A stretch of 64,000 nt of DNA from Spinacia oleracea (Eukaryota > Streptophyta > Magnoliopsida > Caryophyllales > Amaranthaceae), in the NCBI RefSeq assembly GCF_020520425.1, contig NC_079489.1, forward strand, positions 94,468,810-94,532,809, in the 5' to 3' direction. Position numbers and translations under genes: made by a program. Positions 33,776 to 44,821 of this stretch are shown here, in pieces. How positions within the stretch are numbered: position 1 is the stretch's first letter; each line of letters starts with the position of its first letter. The notes below the pieces were generated by a model. It had not been told where the DNA came from and made no database searches. It saw only the letters and a list, made by a program, of their open reading frames with translations.

Positions 33776-36700
33776 TCAGGGGGCGGCCGCATCGTCCTCG
33801 TCATCAGATGATACAAACTCAGGGGGCGGCTGACCAAGACGTTCAGCAGCCAACACAGCGGCACTGTGCTCCATTCGCCGCTGGAACCACCCAAGATCAT
33901 ACTCTGACATGTGGCTCTCCCAGGCGTGCTTAACAGCGTCTTTGGTCGCTTGTTCCCCCTGATCATAGGATTCCAGAAGACGCTCACGCAAGGTGCGAAC
34001 TTGCGATCTGGCCGTCTCTAGCTCCCCACGAAGATGCTCGGCTTCCTCAGCCGCCTCTTTGACCTGAGGGTACTCCCGCAACTGGTCCTGAAGCGCCCGT
34101 ATTTCCGCCGCCGCTGTCTTGGCTTCCTCGACCATTGCCACCATGTCCTTGTCCTGCGCCAAGATCTTCTTAAGCAGCTCGGCCTTGTCAGATCTCAACG
34201 CAGCCACCTCCTTCGCTTGAAGGTCTATGGTCGTCTGCATCTGCAGGCGGACCTCTTCAATGGACTTGAACGCATAGTCACCATGGTGGGTGGACTCAGC
34301 CACCTGAGCTTTGAGCTCCTCAGCAGTGCGGGCCTTCCAGCTCTTGCAGAATTCCATGCGGCAGAACAACTGCAGAATAAGCTACATATTAGTAAATGAC
34401 TCTAAAAGGGAAGACAAGTACAAGCAAGTTGGAAATAGACTTACGTCGAGAAGAGTGGCCTGGATCGCACCAAACTGGGCGTCAGTCTTGCGGCCAGGAA
34501 GAGAAGCAACATACTCAGCGGGGACGGCCTTAAAAACCTTGCGGCATATAGCCACCCTATCCTTTGACGAATAGTGTGGAGTAGCAGGTACGTTCTCATC
34601 CTCGGCAGCAGCTGCATCCTTCCCTTTGTCTTTGGCTATAGGAAAAACAATGGCCTTAGGATGACGCGGAGAGTAAGAAGAACTGCCAGAGGAGGCTCGA
34701 TACGTCTGAACGACGTTCGAATAATACTTACCGCCCGAAGACCTAGCTCGGCGGGCCACCTCCGCCGGTATCTGAGAGCGGACGTCGGCCGGGATTCCCG
34801 AAAGAGGGTCCTCCACCAAGTCCACCACCAGAGACGGCTTGTCCACGCCCATCTCTTCGTCATCAGGGCATCCCCCCTCAGCAACCTTCGACTCGTCTTT
34901 CTTCACGAGACGGCGAGGTAGAGGCTTTGGCTTCTTGAAGGTACTCGGAGTCTCCGAGCCAGCCGGCACAGCTCTCTTCTTCAGCTGGGACAGAGTCGTC
35001 CCCTTCTTCTTCCCAGACGCCCTAGCCGCGTCCTTAGCTTGCTAAAAAAGAAAGGACAGTCAAATATTAGGCCTCGTCATCTATCACAAGCCACTCACAA
35101 GATAGTGGCTCGTCATTAAAAAGGACGACCGTCTTCAAAATGACGAGGCGTACCTCATCGATCACAAGCCACTCACAAGATAGTGGCTCGTCATTAAAAA
35201 GGACGCCCGTCTTCAAAATGACGAGGCGTACCTCATCGATCACAAGTCACTCACAAGATAGTGGCTCGTCATTAAAAAGGACGCCCGTTTTAAAAATGAC
35301 GAGGCGTACCTTATCAATCACAAGTCACTCACAAGATAGTGGCTCGTCATTAAAAAGGACGCCCGTCTTAAAAATGACGAGGCGTACCTCATTAATCACA
35401 AGTCACTCAATAAATAGTGGCTCGCCATTAAAAAGGACGCCCGCCTTAAAAATGACGAGGCGTACCTTATCAAGTGCAAGTCAATCGCAGAAAAGTGGCT
35501 CGTCATTAAAAAGGACGCCCGTCCCAAAAATGACGAGGCGTACCCTATCAATCACGAGTCACTTGAAAAAACGCTAACTAAGGGGCCCGTCAATAAAAAG
35601 TGACGAGGCCTACCTTAGCAAACACGGGTCAGATATCAGGATATCGGCTCGTCACTAAAAAGACGTCCACTATAGACGCTGGACGGGAGAAGTTCAACTT
35701 GCAAAAAAGAAAAAAAAAAAAAAAAAAAAAAAAACGACAACCTAAGAGAATACTCACCTTCTCCTCCAACTCGGCCTTGGCTTTCTGCATCTTGGCCTCA
35801 TAGATGTCCGCCATCCAATCGGTCATATCGCCCTTCCCAATATCCGCCGCCGATAGCTTGCTCATTCCTTCCTCTGTGAACAAAAGAAATCCAAAGTTAG
35901 AAAAAATTAATAGACCCACGCAGAACGGCACATAAATTGGCATACAACCTCGAGTCATGGAATATCCTAAGCCTACGGCCGCTAGAAAGGCCTCGTTCCG
36001 AAACTGGCTAATGTGCGGCAACCACTCGGCCGGCACATGGAAACTCTTATCCACTGTTAAGTGGTAAGTGTTGGCCCTGAACAGGACCATTATCTGATCC
36101 CACTCTTCGGCAGTAAGGGGGGGAAGGGGCTCGTCACGATCCATGAAGTTGGCGTCACAGTTCCAACGGCTCATTCTCTCATACATCTCCTGGTCGTCAG
36201 TGTAAAACACGACCCACCTCTTCCTCCACATATGCCACTTGCTGAGCTTGCCGACCACTGTCTGGTAGGTACCACGGCTGCTCAGATTAAACCACCCTTT
36301 GGCGGCACTGGGGGAACGAGAGAGGGAGACCAGATGCAGAAAGGCGTTGAAGGACGGCTCCACGTCGTTCAATGCACATTTGGCAATGTAGCCAAAGATA
36401 TCCGCCCATGAGTTGGGGGTCAGCTGGGCCACCCCAATATTGAAACCGTCTAACACCTCCACAACGAAGGGGTGTGGAGGGAATCTCATGCCGAGTTTGA
36501 TTGACGCTGCATACACAGGGAATTCTCCCTCGGCAAGCAGGCTGACGGTCGAGTCCAGACCGGCCGGCACGCGCATTTGGTACCCTTCCCCCACGCAGAG
36601 GTCATCCCTCATCTTGGCTCCGTGCCTGTCTAGCCACCGCATCCAGCCCACGTCTGGGTGAATCTCTGACGGAAGCAATTGGGCCTCCTCCCGTCCTCTG

Positions 36701-36972
36701 GGCCTAATAAGCTGGGGAGCAGCTTCTTGTTCCTCGGCGGCCGATGACAATGGAGCGACGCTTGGCTCCCCCACTGCCTGGCTCGCTGTACCCTCCGACG
36801 AGCTTGCCGCCTGCTCCCCCGCCTCGACGTACTCGTCGATCTCTTGAAAGAGTTCGGCAAATTCTTCGTCGACTGCCGAGGCGGTGGAAGAATATCTCTC
36901 CCTAGGAGGTGTCGATGCTTCTTCCCGCAAGCGCAGGCGCGTCGGATCTGCCGTTTGCTTGGTTCTAGCCAT
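33776..36972 (-). CDS. Antisense spliced gene of the Tat element (aORF), 776 aa, H3-tail-like N-terminus
   Basis: Exons on the minus strand: 36972-35949, 35873-35758, 35041-34445, 34369-33776. Junctions are GT/AG (donors GAG-GTTGTA, AAG-GTGAGT, GAC-GTAAGT; acceptors TTCACAG, TTTTTTAG, TTCTGCAG), phases agree, and the 2331 bp read without a stop. The protein begins M-ARTKQTA-DPTRLR. Residues 10-105 are disordered and acidic. About 150-262 resembles the plant 'putative gypsy type transposon' domain (FPPHPFVVEVLDGFNI, LTPNSWADIFGYI, KGWFNLSSRG). Residues 380-560 are basic and low-complexity. About 600-750 is a long Glu/Lys/Ala coiled coil. The acidic end is SSDDEDDAAAP. Antisense ORFs between pol and the 3' LTR are known in Tat elements; their function is unknown. 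The 75-bp first intron is in frame and stop-free, so retention adds 25 residues. Confidence 0.85.
35080..35600. repeat. 78-bp tandem repeat within an intron of the antisense gene
   Basis: About six copies of a 78-bp unit, with ATGACGAGGCGTACC at 35140 and 35218 and on to about 35530. They lie in the intron between 35758 and 35041. The unit length is a multiple of three, giving a spurious repetitive plus-strand frame (MTRRTSSITSHSQDSG). An A-tract of more than 20 bases lies nearby at 35711-35734. Confidence 0.9.
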
Positions 36973-36977
36973 GCCTT

Positions 36978-37177
36978 CTGCATAGTGAACGAAGCACGGC
37001 TTAGGGGTGACCAACAATGAAGAAAAAGACGCGATTGGACGTCCGCCCCGACAAAAGATGAACGGCGGAAAAATCTTAAATAAAACCTTTAAACCCTTAC
37101 CTAGTACTAAGAGGTCGGCCGCTAACAAAGGGAAAAATGACGAGAGGATAACAAAAACAAGAAAGGCGAAAACTAAC
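36978..37177 (-). other. Predicted 5'-UTR intron of the antisense gene
   Basis: Donor CAAG-GTTAGTTT at 37177 and acceptor CACTATGCAG at 36978, six bases before the ATG. The exonic leader between the TATA box and 37178 has no ATG on the minus strand. After splicing, the first ATG is therefore the one that starts M-ARTKQTA. If the intron is retained, an out-of-frame ATG at 36983 comes first. Confidence 0.6.
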
Positions 37178-37202
37178 CTTGAAAGATCTGCGAAGTACTT
37201 GG

Positions 37203-37270
37203 TGAAGAACAGGATGAGTTTCGCGAAGAACGAGATGAGTTTCGCGAAGAACGGGATGAGTGTGACGAGG
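37203..37270. repeat. Short 21-bp repeats in the antisense leader
   Basis: GAAGAACNNGATGAGTTTCGC occurs about three times in tandem in the presumed transcribed 5' leader of the antisense gene. Function unknown. Confidence 0.7.
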
Positions 37271-37390
37271 AAAAGGATGAGTCTCCTGGTGGCCGGAAAT
37301 CGCCTGATGGTGGTAGGAGCACGCCGGAAATCGCCTATGAAAGCTCTGTGAAAATGAAATGTAAAAAATGAAATTTACCCCCCCTCACCT

Positions 37391-37400
37391 CTATATATAG
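37391..37400 (-). promoter_or_regulatory. TATA box of the antisense gene
   Basis: CTATATATAG lies about 420 bp upstream of the ATG and about 215 bp upstream of the 5'-UTR intron donor. It is a perfect palindrome inside a larger inverted repeat (CCCCTCACCT ... AGGGAGGGG), so it could direct transcription either way. Toward plus it would run into the 3' LTR. Confidence 0.55.
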
Positions 37401-37519
37401 GGAGGGGCAAAATGGAGAAAGGTGACACGTGTCACCATCTCAACACCTGACCCAAAGACGAAGATGCAAAACAAGAGTCAAGAAGCGATACCCGGAATGT
37501 GTTTCCAGAAATGCCCTTC

Positions 37520-37531
37520 TTGAGGGGCAAA
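37520..37531 (+). promoter_or_regulatory. Polypurine tract of the Tat element
   Basis: TTGAGGGGCAAA directly precedes the 3' LTR, where plus-strand DNA synthesis starts. The same GAGGGGCAAA precedes the 3' LTR at 63936. Confidence 0.7.
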
Positions 37532-38054
37532 TGTTGTGGGCAAAATTACCGTGCCTTCGTGTACCAATGAGGATGTGACACATGGCACGTATTGCGCCCC
37601 CTAAAGCAGAAATCATACGAAGTCTACTCCGAGGCATGGGTATTAATCTAGGTATCTACAGTGTATGTATTTAAGTGTGTATAAATGTATGTATAAAACC
37701 TATACCTGGAAAGGGGCTTAATTAGTATGTACCCCAAGTGAATGACTAAGCACAATAGGCCCAAACAGCCCACTATTGCCCAAAGAGGCCAGAGAATTGT
37801 AAGGAGAAAGGACACGTGTCCTCCTCCCATTCCCCAGCCAATCATGTAAGGGGAATATTAGGTCATTCCCCCAAAAACCTAGTACTATAAATATTCCCAC
37901 TTCCCTAGAAAAAAGGGTCACAATCAATACATTCTAGAGCAATTACTGCTCTGCCTTCTCTCTACTTTCTCTCTCTATAAAAATACAATCTTGTTTAATC
38001 TGTAAAAGTTACCAAGAAACCTCCCAGGTATCTTACCGGAAAAACCCCACAACA
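37532..38054 (+). repeat. 3' LTR of the 12.2-kb Tat element
   Basis: 523 bp, read as identical to the 5' LTR. Followed by the TGGGT target duplication. Confidence 0.95.
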
Positions 38055-38423
38055 TGGGTCATGTTAGATTCGTATCGATATATATTTTCTAAATATTAAA
38101 TTTTTATAACTTGTACTTGCACACTATTTGAGATATTAAGAGTCAAAGTAGGGGTTGGAGGATTAAAAGTCAGCCATGGTGCGATATTTCCGGAACGGAG
38201 GAAGTATATATATTTTCAAAATAATAAAATTTTAAAAGTTTTTATAATATGTATAATGATGGTCAAAGTTATACATTGACATAAGTATTCAGTCAAAACG
38301 GTGTAAGTATTAAGACACGGAGGGAGTATCAAATATGGAGATAGATATGGGTTTATAGCTTTTATTACAACCTTCTTACCCGTACCCATAAGACATAAGC
38401 AAAACACCAACTTCCACGCCACA

Positions 38424-38998
38424 TCTATTACTATATACTAAAAGAGACACCAGGAATGACACGTGTCAATTCCTGGTGCGATTTTTTCCCGCCAAAAAAT
38501 TTCTTCTTTTTTTGCTTTTTTTTAATTCTCTTAAAAAAGTACTGCAATAAATTACTGAATAATGAATGGGCTGTCAGCGAGAGATTTTAGGGATTGATTA
38601 TCTAATTTTTGTTCCTTTATTTGATCTCTTAAAAAATTCCAAAAACAATTACTGAATATTGAATGGGATTTCAATTCAGCGAGATATTCTAGGGACTGAT
38701 TTCAGCGAAAGAATATTGAATGGGCTGAAAATATATCGACAAGATTTCAGCTATAGAATTAGGAAAGATTTCAGCAATTTGTTTCAATTTAGGGTCAAAC
38801 CAACGATTCTGAATGGGTATAATCAACGCCTTTGACCATAAATAAGATTTCAACATTACATAAATAATTAGATTACATAATATCCTAAAACGGAGAATCG
38901 TAATCTACGGAAAATTTATGGTAATTACCTGAGTCCGGATCCTCTAGAGTTTTAATAAAACTCTACAAGGTAGAGTTGTATCTAAACCATACATTTTA
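38424..38998 (+). mobile_element. Helitron 5' end, truncated by the duplication junction (unit A)
   Basis: Starts TCTATTACTATATACTAAAA after an A, as Helitron 5' ends do, and matches unit B from 48983. It stops at the tandem junction (38998), inside the MITE at 38931-38998, so no 3' end exists in this copy. Confidence 0.65.
38931..38998. mobile_element. Left part of a Mutator-like MITE cut at the duplication junction
   Basis: GAGTCCGGATCCTCTAGAGT and following bases match the left arm of the complete element at 49490-49698. The copy breaks off at CATTTTAA where unit B begins. Confidence 0.75.
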
Positions 38999-39842
38999 AG
39001 ATCAATCAAGGGATTAATCTCCCTCCTTTCCTCCGTATTGTTTCCTTATGTCAATCTTGGAATTCAAGGTAATTAGTACAATCCTAAACTCTAGAAATCA
39101 TGCTATGCTTAGATAAAGATTAGATACGAAATTAGGTTTGATTTAAGGGATTATTTTTAGGTGAATTATGTTTTACTTTTTAATATATATACGTAATATA
39201 TATTGCAAAGGCTTAAGGTTTCGACTTGTAATACTAAAGGATCATCTACTTACAAGGTACACATGTGCATGTAATCTATATAAACATAAATGCTAATACT
39301 TTAGAATTGTAATCCAATTCAAATGACCCAATCCTAATTGATATATGCTTTCCGATGCTAATACTCCTGCTAGGCATAAGTCAACGCAACATATAATCTA
39401 ATACTCTTGGACTAATTCGTCACCATTAGAATTGTATGCTAATTCGAATTCCTTCCTGCAACAAAATTAGCTTTCATTAGTAGGTTTAAGTTATAAGTTT
39501 ATTCTGTTAATTAATCTTTGCCATTTAAATTCTATATTGTCTAAATGATTTTGCCCAATTTTTCATTTGTTCCGGCATGAATAGCTGCTATAAATCATGA
39601 TGTTTTGTGTGTATAATTGGTTAAAAATACTTAGTATCATGTTAAGGTCAATAGGTAAAGTCATGGTTTAGGTTAGAACTAGGAAATAATTATGCTGTGA
39701 AATACTAGTGCGGGCGGCGAAATTCTGATAGCTTCTCGTATTTATTTTGATTAGATTACATGTATTACTATTATGGTGATTAGCTGTCATGTTTATTTTT
39801 TTTATTAGATTACATGTATTAGCATTATAGTGATTATCTAAG
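38999..39842. mobile_element. Probable chromovirus LTR fragment (unit B)
   Basis: Copy of 16239-17081. It lacks the TGTAACACCC start because the duplication began inside the LTR. Non-coding. Confidence 0.4.
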
Positions 39843-40642
39843 TGTTTGGGCTCCCAATTGGACACCGATTGGGCCAGCAAGTCCAAAGTCCAATGGCTCA
39901 AACACAACAACATCAAACCCTAATTGGCTATTCAGCCGCCAAACAAGGCCCAAGGCCCAAAACAGCAATAAATGATCTAAGGGTACATTTATTACATCAA
40001 ACACTATAAATTGGCCGTCAAGGCTCACACCTCAAGGTACGTCCAATTTATTGCCTTAAGACTACTCTTTAGAGAACTCTCTCTAGGATCTGAGCATTGT
40101 TCTTAATTAGGCATCGGAGGGGCTTTCCTCGGAAACACCCCCGAGGCTAGTGACATTGTCATTGTGCAGGTAAAATTCGGACACAACTCAATCAAGCAAG
40201 CAAGATCTTCAACACTAATGAAAAGGGTCTTCATATGAATCCCATTGTTTCAACACCAGAACAATTTGGCGCCGTCTGTGGGGAGGAACACTTCAAAGCC
40301 TTGAAAAACTAACCGTTTTTGCTTCAAAAATGGATAACCCTAACAACGTCGTTCACAACGATTTCATCGTTCACACGGATTCAGAATCCGACGCGGAGAT
40401 GCAGCCGCGGTCAGAGGGGAGGTCACAGCCGAGCAGGGCTACGACCGCCGTGACCGCAAGGCCTCCTATTCCAACCCGGGAAGAGCTCACCGCGGCCATA
40501 ACCATCATGCAAAACTTCCTTTTCAACGAGAAGGAGCAAGGTCTGGAAAATGACTGACGCGAGGAGAGGAGAACTAGGCGACGGCTGAACATGCACCCTA
40601 ACGAAGAGGTTACTAGACCTGACCGAATATTTCCTCCCCTGT
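39843..40642 (+). pseudogene. Tat-type LTR, PBS and gag start, truncated (unit B)
   Basis: Copy of 17082-17881. LTR 39843-40263, PBS TGGCGCCGTCTGTGGGGA at 40267 (full length here), gag ATG at 40330 with the same early TGA after 75 residues. The shared stop shows the gag was dead before the duplication. Confidence 0.75.
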
Positions 40643-41979
40643 CGGGAACTGTAGACACCTAAATCGTGTCTCCCCATTGGGATGATGACGATACCATTAT
40701 CCTTGTTAGGTGGTTGGAACAACTCCGTATGGAAGTACCAATTGATGATACCATTATCCTTGTTTTCCCTTGTGGCTTTAATGGACTGCCCTTCCCCTTA
40801 AACTTATAAGAATCAAAGTTACCCTTAGGTTCAACAAGATTAGCTTTTGCAGAACCAGAAAACACAGATTGGCCCTTATTCTTAATACGGTTCTCCTCCT
40901 CAATTTTCAGGTGACCTACGACTACGAGTTCCTCTAAGGTAAGGTCTTTCTTCTTATGCATTAATTGGTTTCTAAAATCCTTCCATGAAGGTGGCAGTTT
41001 CTCAATTAAAACAATAGCAAGGGTTATATCACAAATACCCAAACCCTCGACAGCCTTAGCAATGCAAATATTCTCATAATCATGAATCTGATCAATAATT
41101 GGTTTATCATCCTCAACTTGAAAATCTAACCACTTACTAACACAATAACGTTTAGTACCAGCATCATCAGTTCCATACTTTTTAGCTAAACCATCCCAAA
41201 TATCCCTAGCATGATTATAACCCATATAAATATCAAGCAAAGCATTCGACATGTGATGCAACAATATTCCCTTATAGGTTCTATCATCCTTAGCAAACTT
41301 CACCTCAAAATCATGCAATTCAGATTCATCATCAAGTTTCACAACATCATAAATAACATACGCAACATCAATTTGTTCCAAATAAAATTTCATCCTAACA
41401 GCCCAACGTTTATAATTCTTTCCATCCAGAGGTTCCAATTTTGACATGTTAGGAATAAGAAATTTCAAATTCATAGCCATAATTAAATTTGTCCCTTAGA
41501 TTGTTAGCTAAATAAATAATTGGAACAACTTAGCTGGATATTACGTGTACACAAACTGAATAATTTTTTCGCGCCGTGGCCGAACCACTGCTCTAAAAGG
41601 CAATTCTGCGCTACCTCTGATGCAGTAGAACACTTGCGGTTGCCCTCCAGGGTTAACACGACACCAAGGTTTGTGTGCAATCACATAATTAATTAAACCC
41701 ACTTCTGACCAAAATGAATAACCCGGCCCACAAAACCAACCCCACGCCCGCATTTGCCAAGTACCAAGTAGCAAGTACCAAGGCCCATGGCCCACGGCGC
41801 TCGCGCGTGTGTGTTGTTTATCCACCCATGCCACTCTCATGCCTTCTTAAACAAATGTTTCCCTCAAGTCCCCAAATATAAACATTGAAACTAGTTGGTG
41901 TTTTCCCATGTGGGACTTTTCATGTTCCCACTTTTTCCCACTCATTTTCTTTTGTATTCTCACTAGGACTTCCAACACA
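40643..41979 (-). pseudogene. Ty1/copia 5' LTR and gag fragment (unit B)
   Basis: Copy of 17882-19218. Gag ATG at 41480, 273 residues. It differs by a few residues (IHDYEN for INDYEN, RIKNKG for RIMDKG). LTR start near 41977. Confidence 0.8.
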
Positions 41980-42940
41980 GGTTCAACCCCTTGACAATTA
42001 TATGAATTTTGTCAATGTGGGCTAAATGAATCACTTAATAAACCTTGATTTTCAGGGTTTATGTATCAATAATCAAAATCATGCAAATTGATGTGAATGT
42101 GGAAGTAAGGGGAAGAAATTTGTTGATGTATAAGTACAAATTAATTGTTTTTCTGTTGGTTTTATTTTTTGTCAAGGATTTTTGGTTTTGTTAAATTGGA
42201 TTATACTCAGTGCAGGAAAGGTTCAAGTATTCAATTATGAAATTGGAATCCCATAATTTCCAAACAAAAAGTGAATTTGAAATGATCAATTTGAAATTTT
42301 TAGTTTTTCATAAAGAATGGGGAGGTTTCTTTCTCTCGACATGCAGTTGTTCTTCGCTTAGAACACTTCAGGTTGTCACCGGTATTCCACGAGACTCTGG
42401 GGTAGGGTGATGCCATGATGGTCGGGGCATCGGTGTTTCAAGGTGGGGAGATTGATGGTAGTCGGGTGGTTGTCCTTCTTTGTGATGTGGTGGTTGCGTT
42501 AATTTTAATTTAGAGACAAACATTTCCGCACTTTTTCATACTTGGTTAGGTTGTTTAATATAATTTTGCTAAGTAAGGGCATAAAAGTTGTTTAACAACA
42601 GTAGAGTGCCAACTTAGAAAGCAACAAAAATAAGTTCCGCGGAGTAGAAAATCTCAAAACTTATTAACTCTTATCTTATTTGCGTTGAACTTATTCTTTT
42701 TTGTGATTTTTAGTAAGATAATTTAAGATAAGATAAATAAAATAAAATACAGGCCAGTAAGTTCACTAAAATATTATTTCTTTTAGTTGACAAGTATTCT
42801 TTTTGGGACTTTTTTTAGTTGACACGTTTTTATTTTTATATGATGCAATTCCAGATAGTGAAGGATCCACAAATTAAGTTTGTAATGGGATAAAAATTTA
42901 AGTACTTGTGAAAAATTATTTGACAGAAAGGTAAAAGTCA
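41980..42940. other. Unassigned stretch of the duplicated unit (unit B)
   Basis: Copy of 19219-20180; nothing recognised. Confidence 0.4.
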
Positions 42941-43067
42941 CATAAATTCAAAATCCAAAATAACCGATTCGGTTGTAAGGAAAAAAGATACAATTCCACT
43001 TGCATGAACCCGGTCCACGCTATAATTAGCGTGGACCAGGGTAATTTCGTAAATAAGCTGTGATAGA

Positions 43068-43274
43068 TCATGAGTATTTCACGTGATCTCCATCTTCTCT
43101 CCTCCTGCACTTCTGCTCCAGCTTCTCTCTTCTCTCTCGTAAATAAGCAGGGCTGAAGCAAGTGTTGACTGAAAGTGGACCAGATCTTGCAACATCAACA
43201 GCAATTGTAAAATCATCGTCGGTGAGAAAATGAAAAGGAAGCCAGAACTCTCCGTCATCCAAATCTTCTGCCAT
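43068..43274 (-). pseudogene. Exon-like frame starting MAEDLDDGEFWLP (unit B)
   Basis: Same 68-residue frame as 20307-20513 with no change in the protein reading. Confidence 0.4.
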
Positions 43275-44821
43275 GTTTTTCAATGAAGTAATGAAAAGAT
43301 TGAGAAGGCGGCAAATGTTTTTGGCGGTTAAAAGAAAGGTGAGAGGAGAGAGAGAAAGAAGGAGTTGCTGATAGTTGAAGATATAATGATGGAAGAGCCG
43401 AAGAGGTTCAAAGAGGAGTGTCACGTTAGGAGATTATGGAAAGAAATAAGGAAGAGTGGGAGAAAGTTGGGTGCCACTGCTATTTCTAACTTGTAACCCC
43501 GTTTATGGGCCTCTCTGCTCTTACTTCAATATAGTTATTCTAATATTATTATAGTTACTCTAATAATCATATAGTAACTTTAAGTTTATAATTACTCCAT
43601 ATAAATATATGTGATATAGTTTCTACGTAGATCATATAGTAACTTTTATGTTCATATAGTTATACATATATGTAATATAGTTACTGGAATAGTCATACAA
43701 CAACTTCAAATTTATAACTATGAATATATGTGATATAGTTTCTGCATAGTTCATATAGTAACTCTCATATTGATATAGTTATACTTATACGTAATATAGT
43801 TACTCCAATAGTCATAAAAGGCATACATAGTCTTACATATGTAATATAGTTAAAAAGAGTAACTATATTATTTGGAGAGTAATTATAACATTTAAAGAAT
43901 AACTATATATAAATTCTTGTTTTCCAAATCCTTCAAACACAAAGAGTATGTCTGCCGAAAAAACCCACAAAGAGGAAACTACGTATAATATACAAATTAA
44001 CGATAACTATATTATTAAGAAACGTTATTATAACTTTGAAAGAGTAACTATATATATCCAATATGATAAATATATACAAGCAACCATCAAATAAAAAATA
44101 AACACAAAAATTTTGATCCAAGAAACCAAACATTCAATTATTCACACCAAAAGAACAATTCTTTTAATTTTTTAAATTTTATAATAAGAATCCAATTACT
44201 TAATTATGCATATACGAAAATATTGATTGTTTTATATCATATAGTAAATACTTCTATCGTACAGAAATAGTTTCTCTTCTATATCATATAGTAACTCTTT
44301 CTATTCTATAATTATTATATATCATATAGTTAATGTTATCAGAAAGAGTAACTATAAAAAAAATGAGAGTGATTATATATTAATTCTTGCAAACAAAAAG
44401 AGTAAATTATAGAAACTATATGTTCTGTAAAGTAACTATATCTTCATAATAGAAACTATGAAAATAATAATAATATAGTCATTTCGATAAGAATAACTAT
44501 TATATCAAAAGAGTAACTATATCATATAGAAAAGTAAATTTAACGATAGAACAATTACTATATTATAAAATAAACAATATGATATAGATGCTTTAGAGGT
44601 CATAGTAACCTTTTCTATTATATAGTTACTATTATATATCATATGATTACTGAAATAAAAAAAAGAGTAATTATATCAAAAGTAAGAGTATTATAACTTT
44701 TGAACGATAATTAAGAAAAATATTAACTACATGGTTAGTCGTTTTTAACTACGACATTCTAATTATTTGCATCTATTAAATAAATTACATTAAACTCAAA
44801 TGTTTTTTGAACTAAAAAATA

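Larger units (their letters stand above)
25860..38054 (+). mobile_element. Complete Tat-type Ty3/gypsy retrotransposon, 12,195 bp
   Basis: Two 523-bp LTRs (25860-26382, 37532-38054) read as identical by eye, starting TGTTGTGGGC and ending CCCCACAACA. The 5-bp duplication TGGGT flanks the element (25855-25859, 38055-38059) and occurs once in unit B at the empty site. Order: LTR, PBS, gag-pol ORF, spacer with 46-bp and 245-bp repeats, antisense spliced gene, PPT, LTR. Identical LTRs, an uninterrupted polyprotein and an uninterrupted antisense gene mean a very recent and possibly still active insertion. The Tat assignment rests on two RNase H domains and the antisense gene. Confidence 0.95.
25359..38326. 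mobile_element. Nested Stowaway-like MITEs, unit A, interrupted by the Tat element
   Basis: The outer MITE has ends CTCCCTATGTTCCTTAATAC and GTATTAAGACACGGAGGGAG, flanked by TA. Two MITEs lie inside, each with CTTCC/CTTTC-CGTTCC ends and TA duplications: 25465-25721, and 25751-38204, which itself contains the 12.2-kb Tat element. Unit B has the same pair without the Tat element. Confidence 0.75.
16239..38998. repeat. Tandem duplication, unit A (interrupted by the 12.2-kb Tat element)
   Basis: Unit A matches unit B (38999-49557) in the same order and orientation, with only scattered substitutions and 1-3 bp indels. Without the Tat insertion it is about 10.56 kb. It starts at AAGATCAATCAAGGG and its end joins unit B directly at 38998/38999. 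The outer flanks and the junction share the short sequence AA-ATCAAT. Confidence 0.9.

Noticed and set aside
35140-35577. A 145-residue plus-strand frame of MTRRTSSITSHSQDSG repeats
   Set aside because: It is the 78-bp minisatellite inside an intron of the antisense gene. The unit length is a multiple of three, which keeps the frame open.
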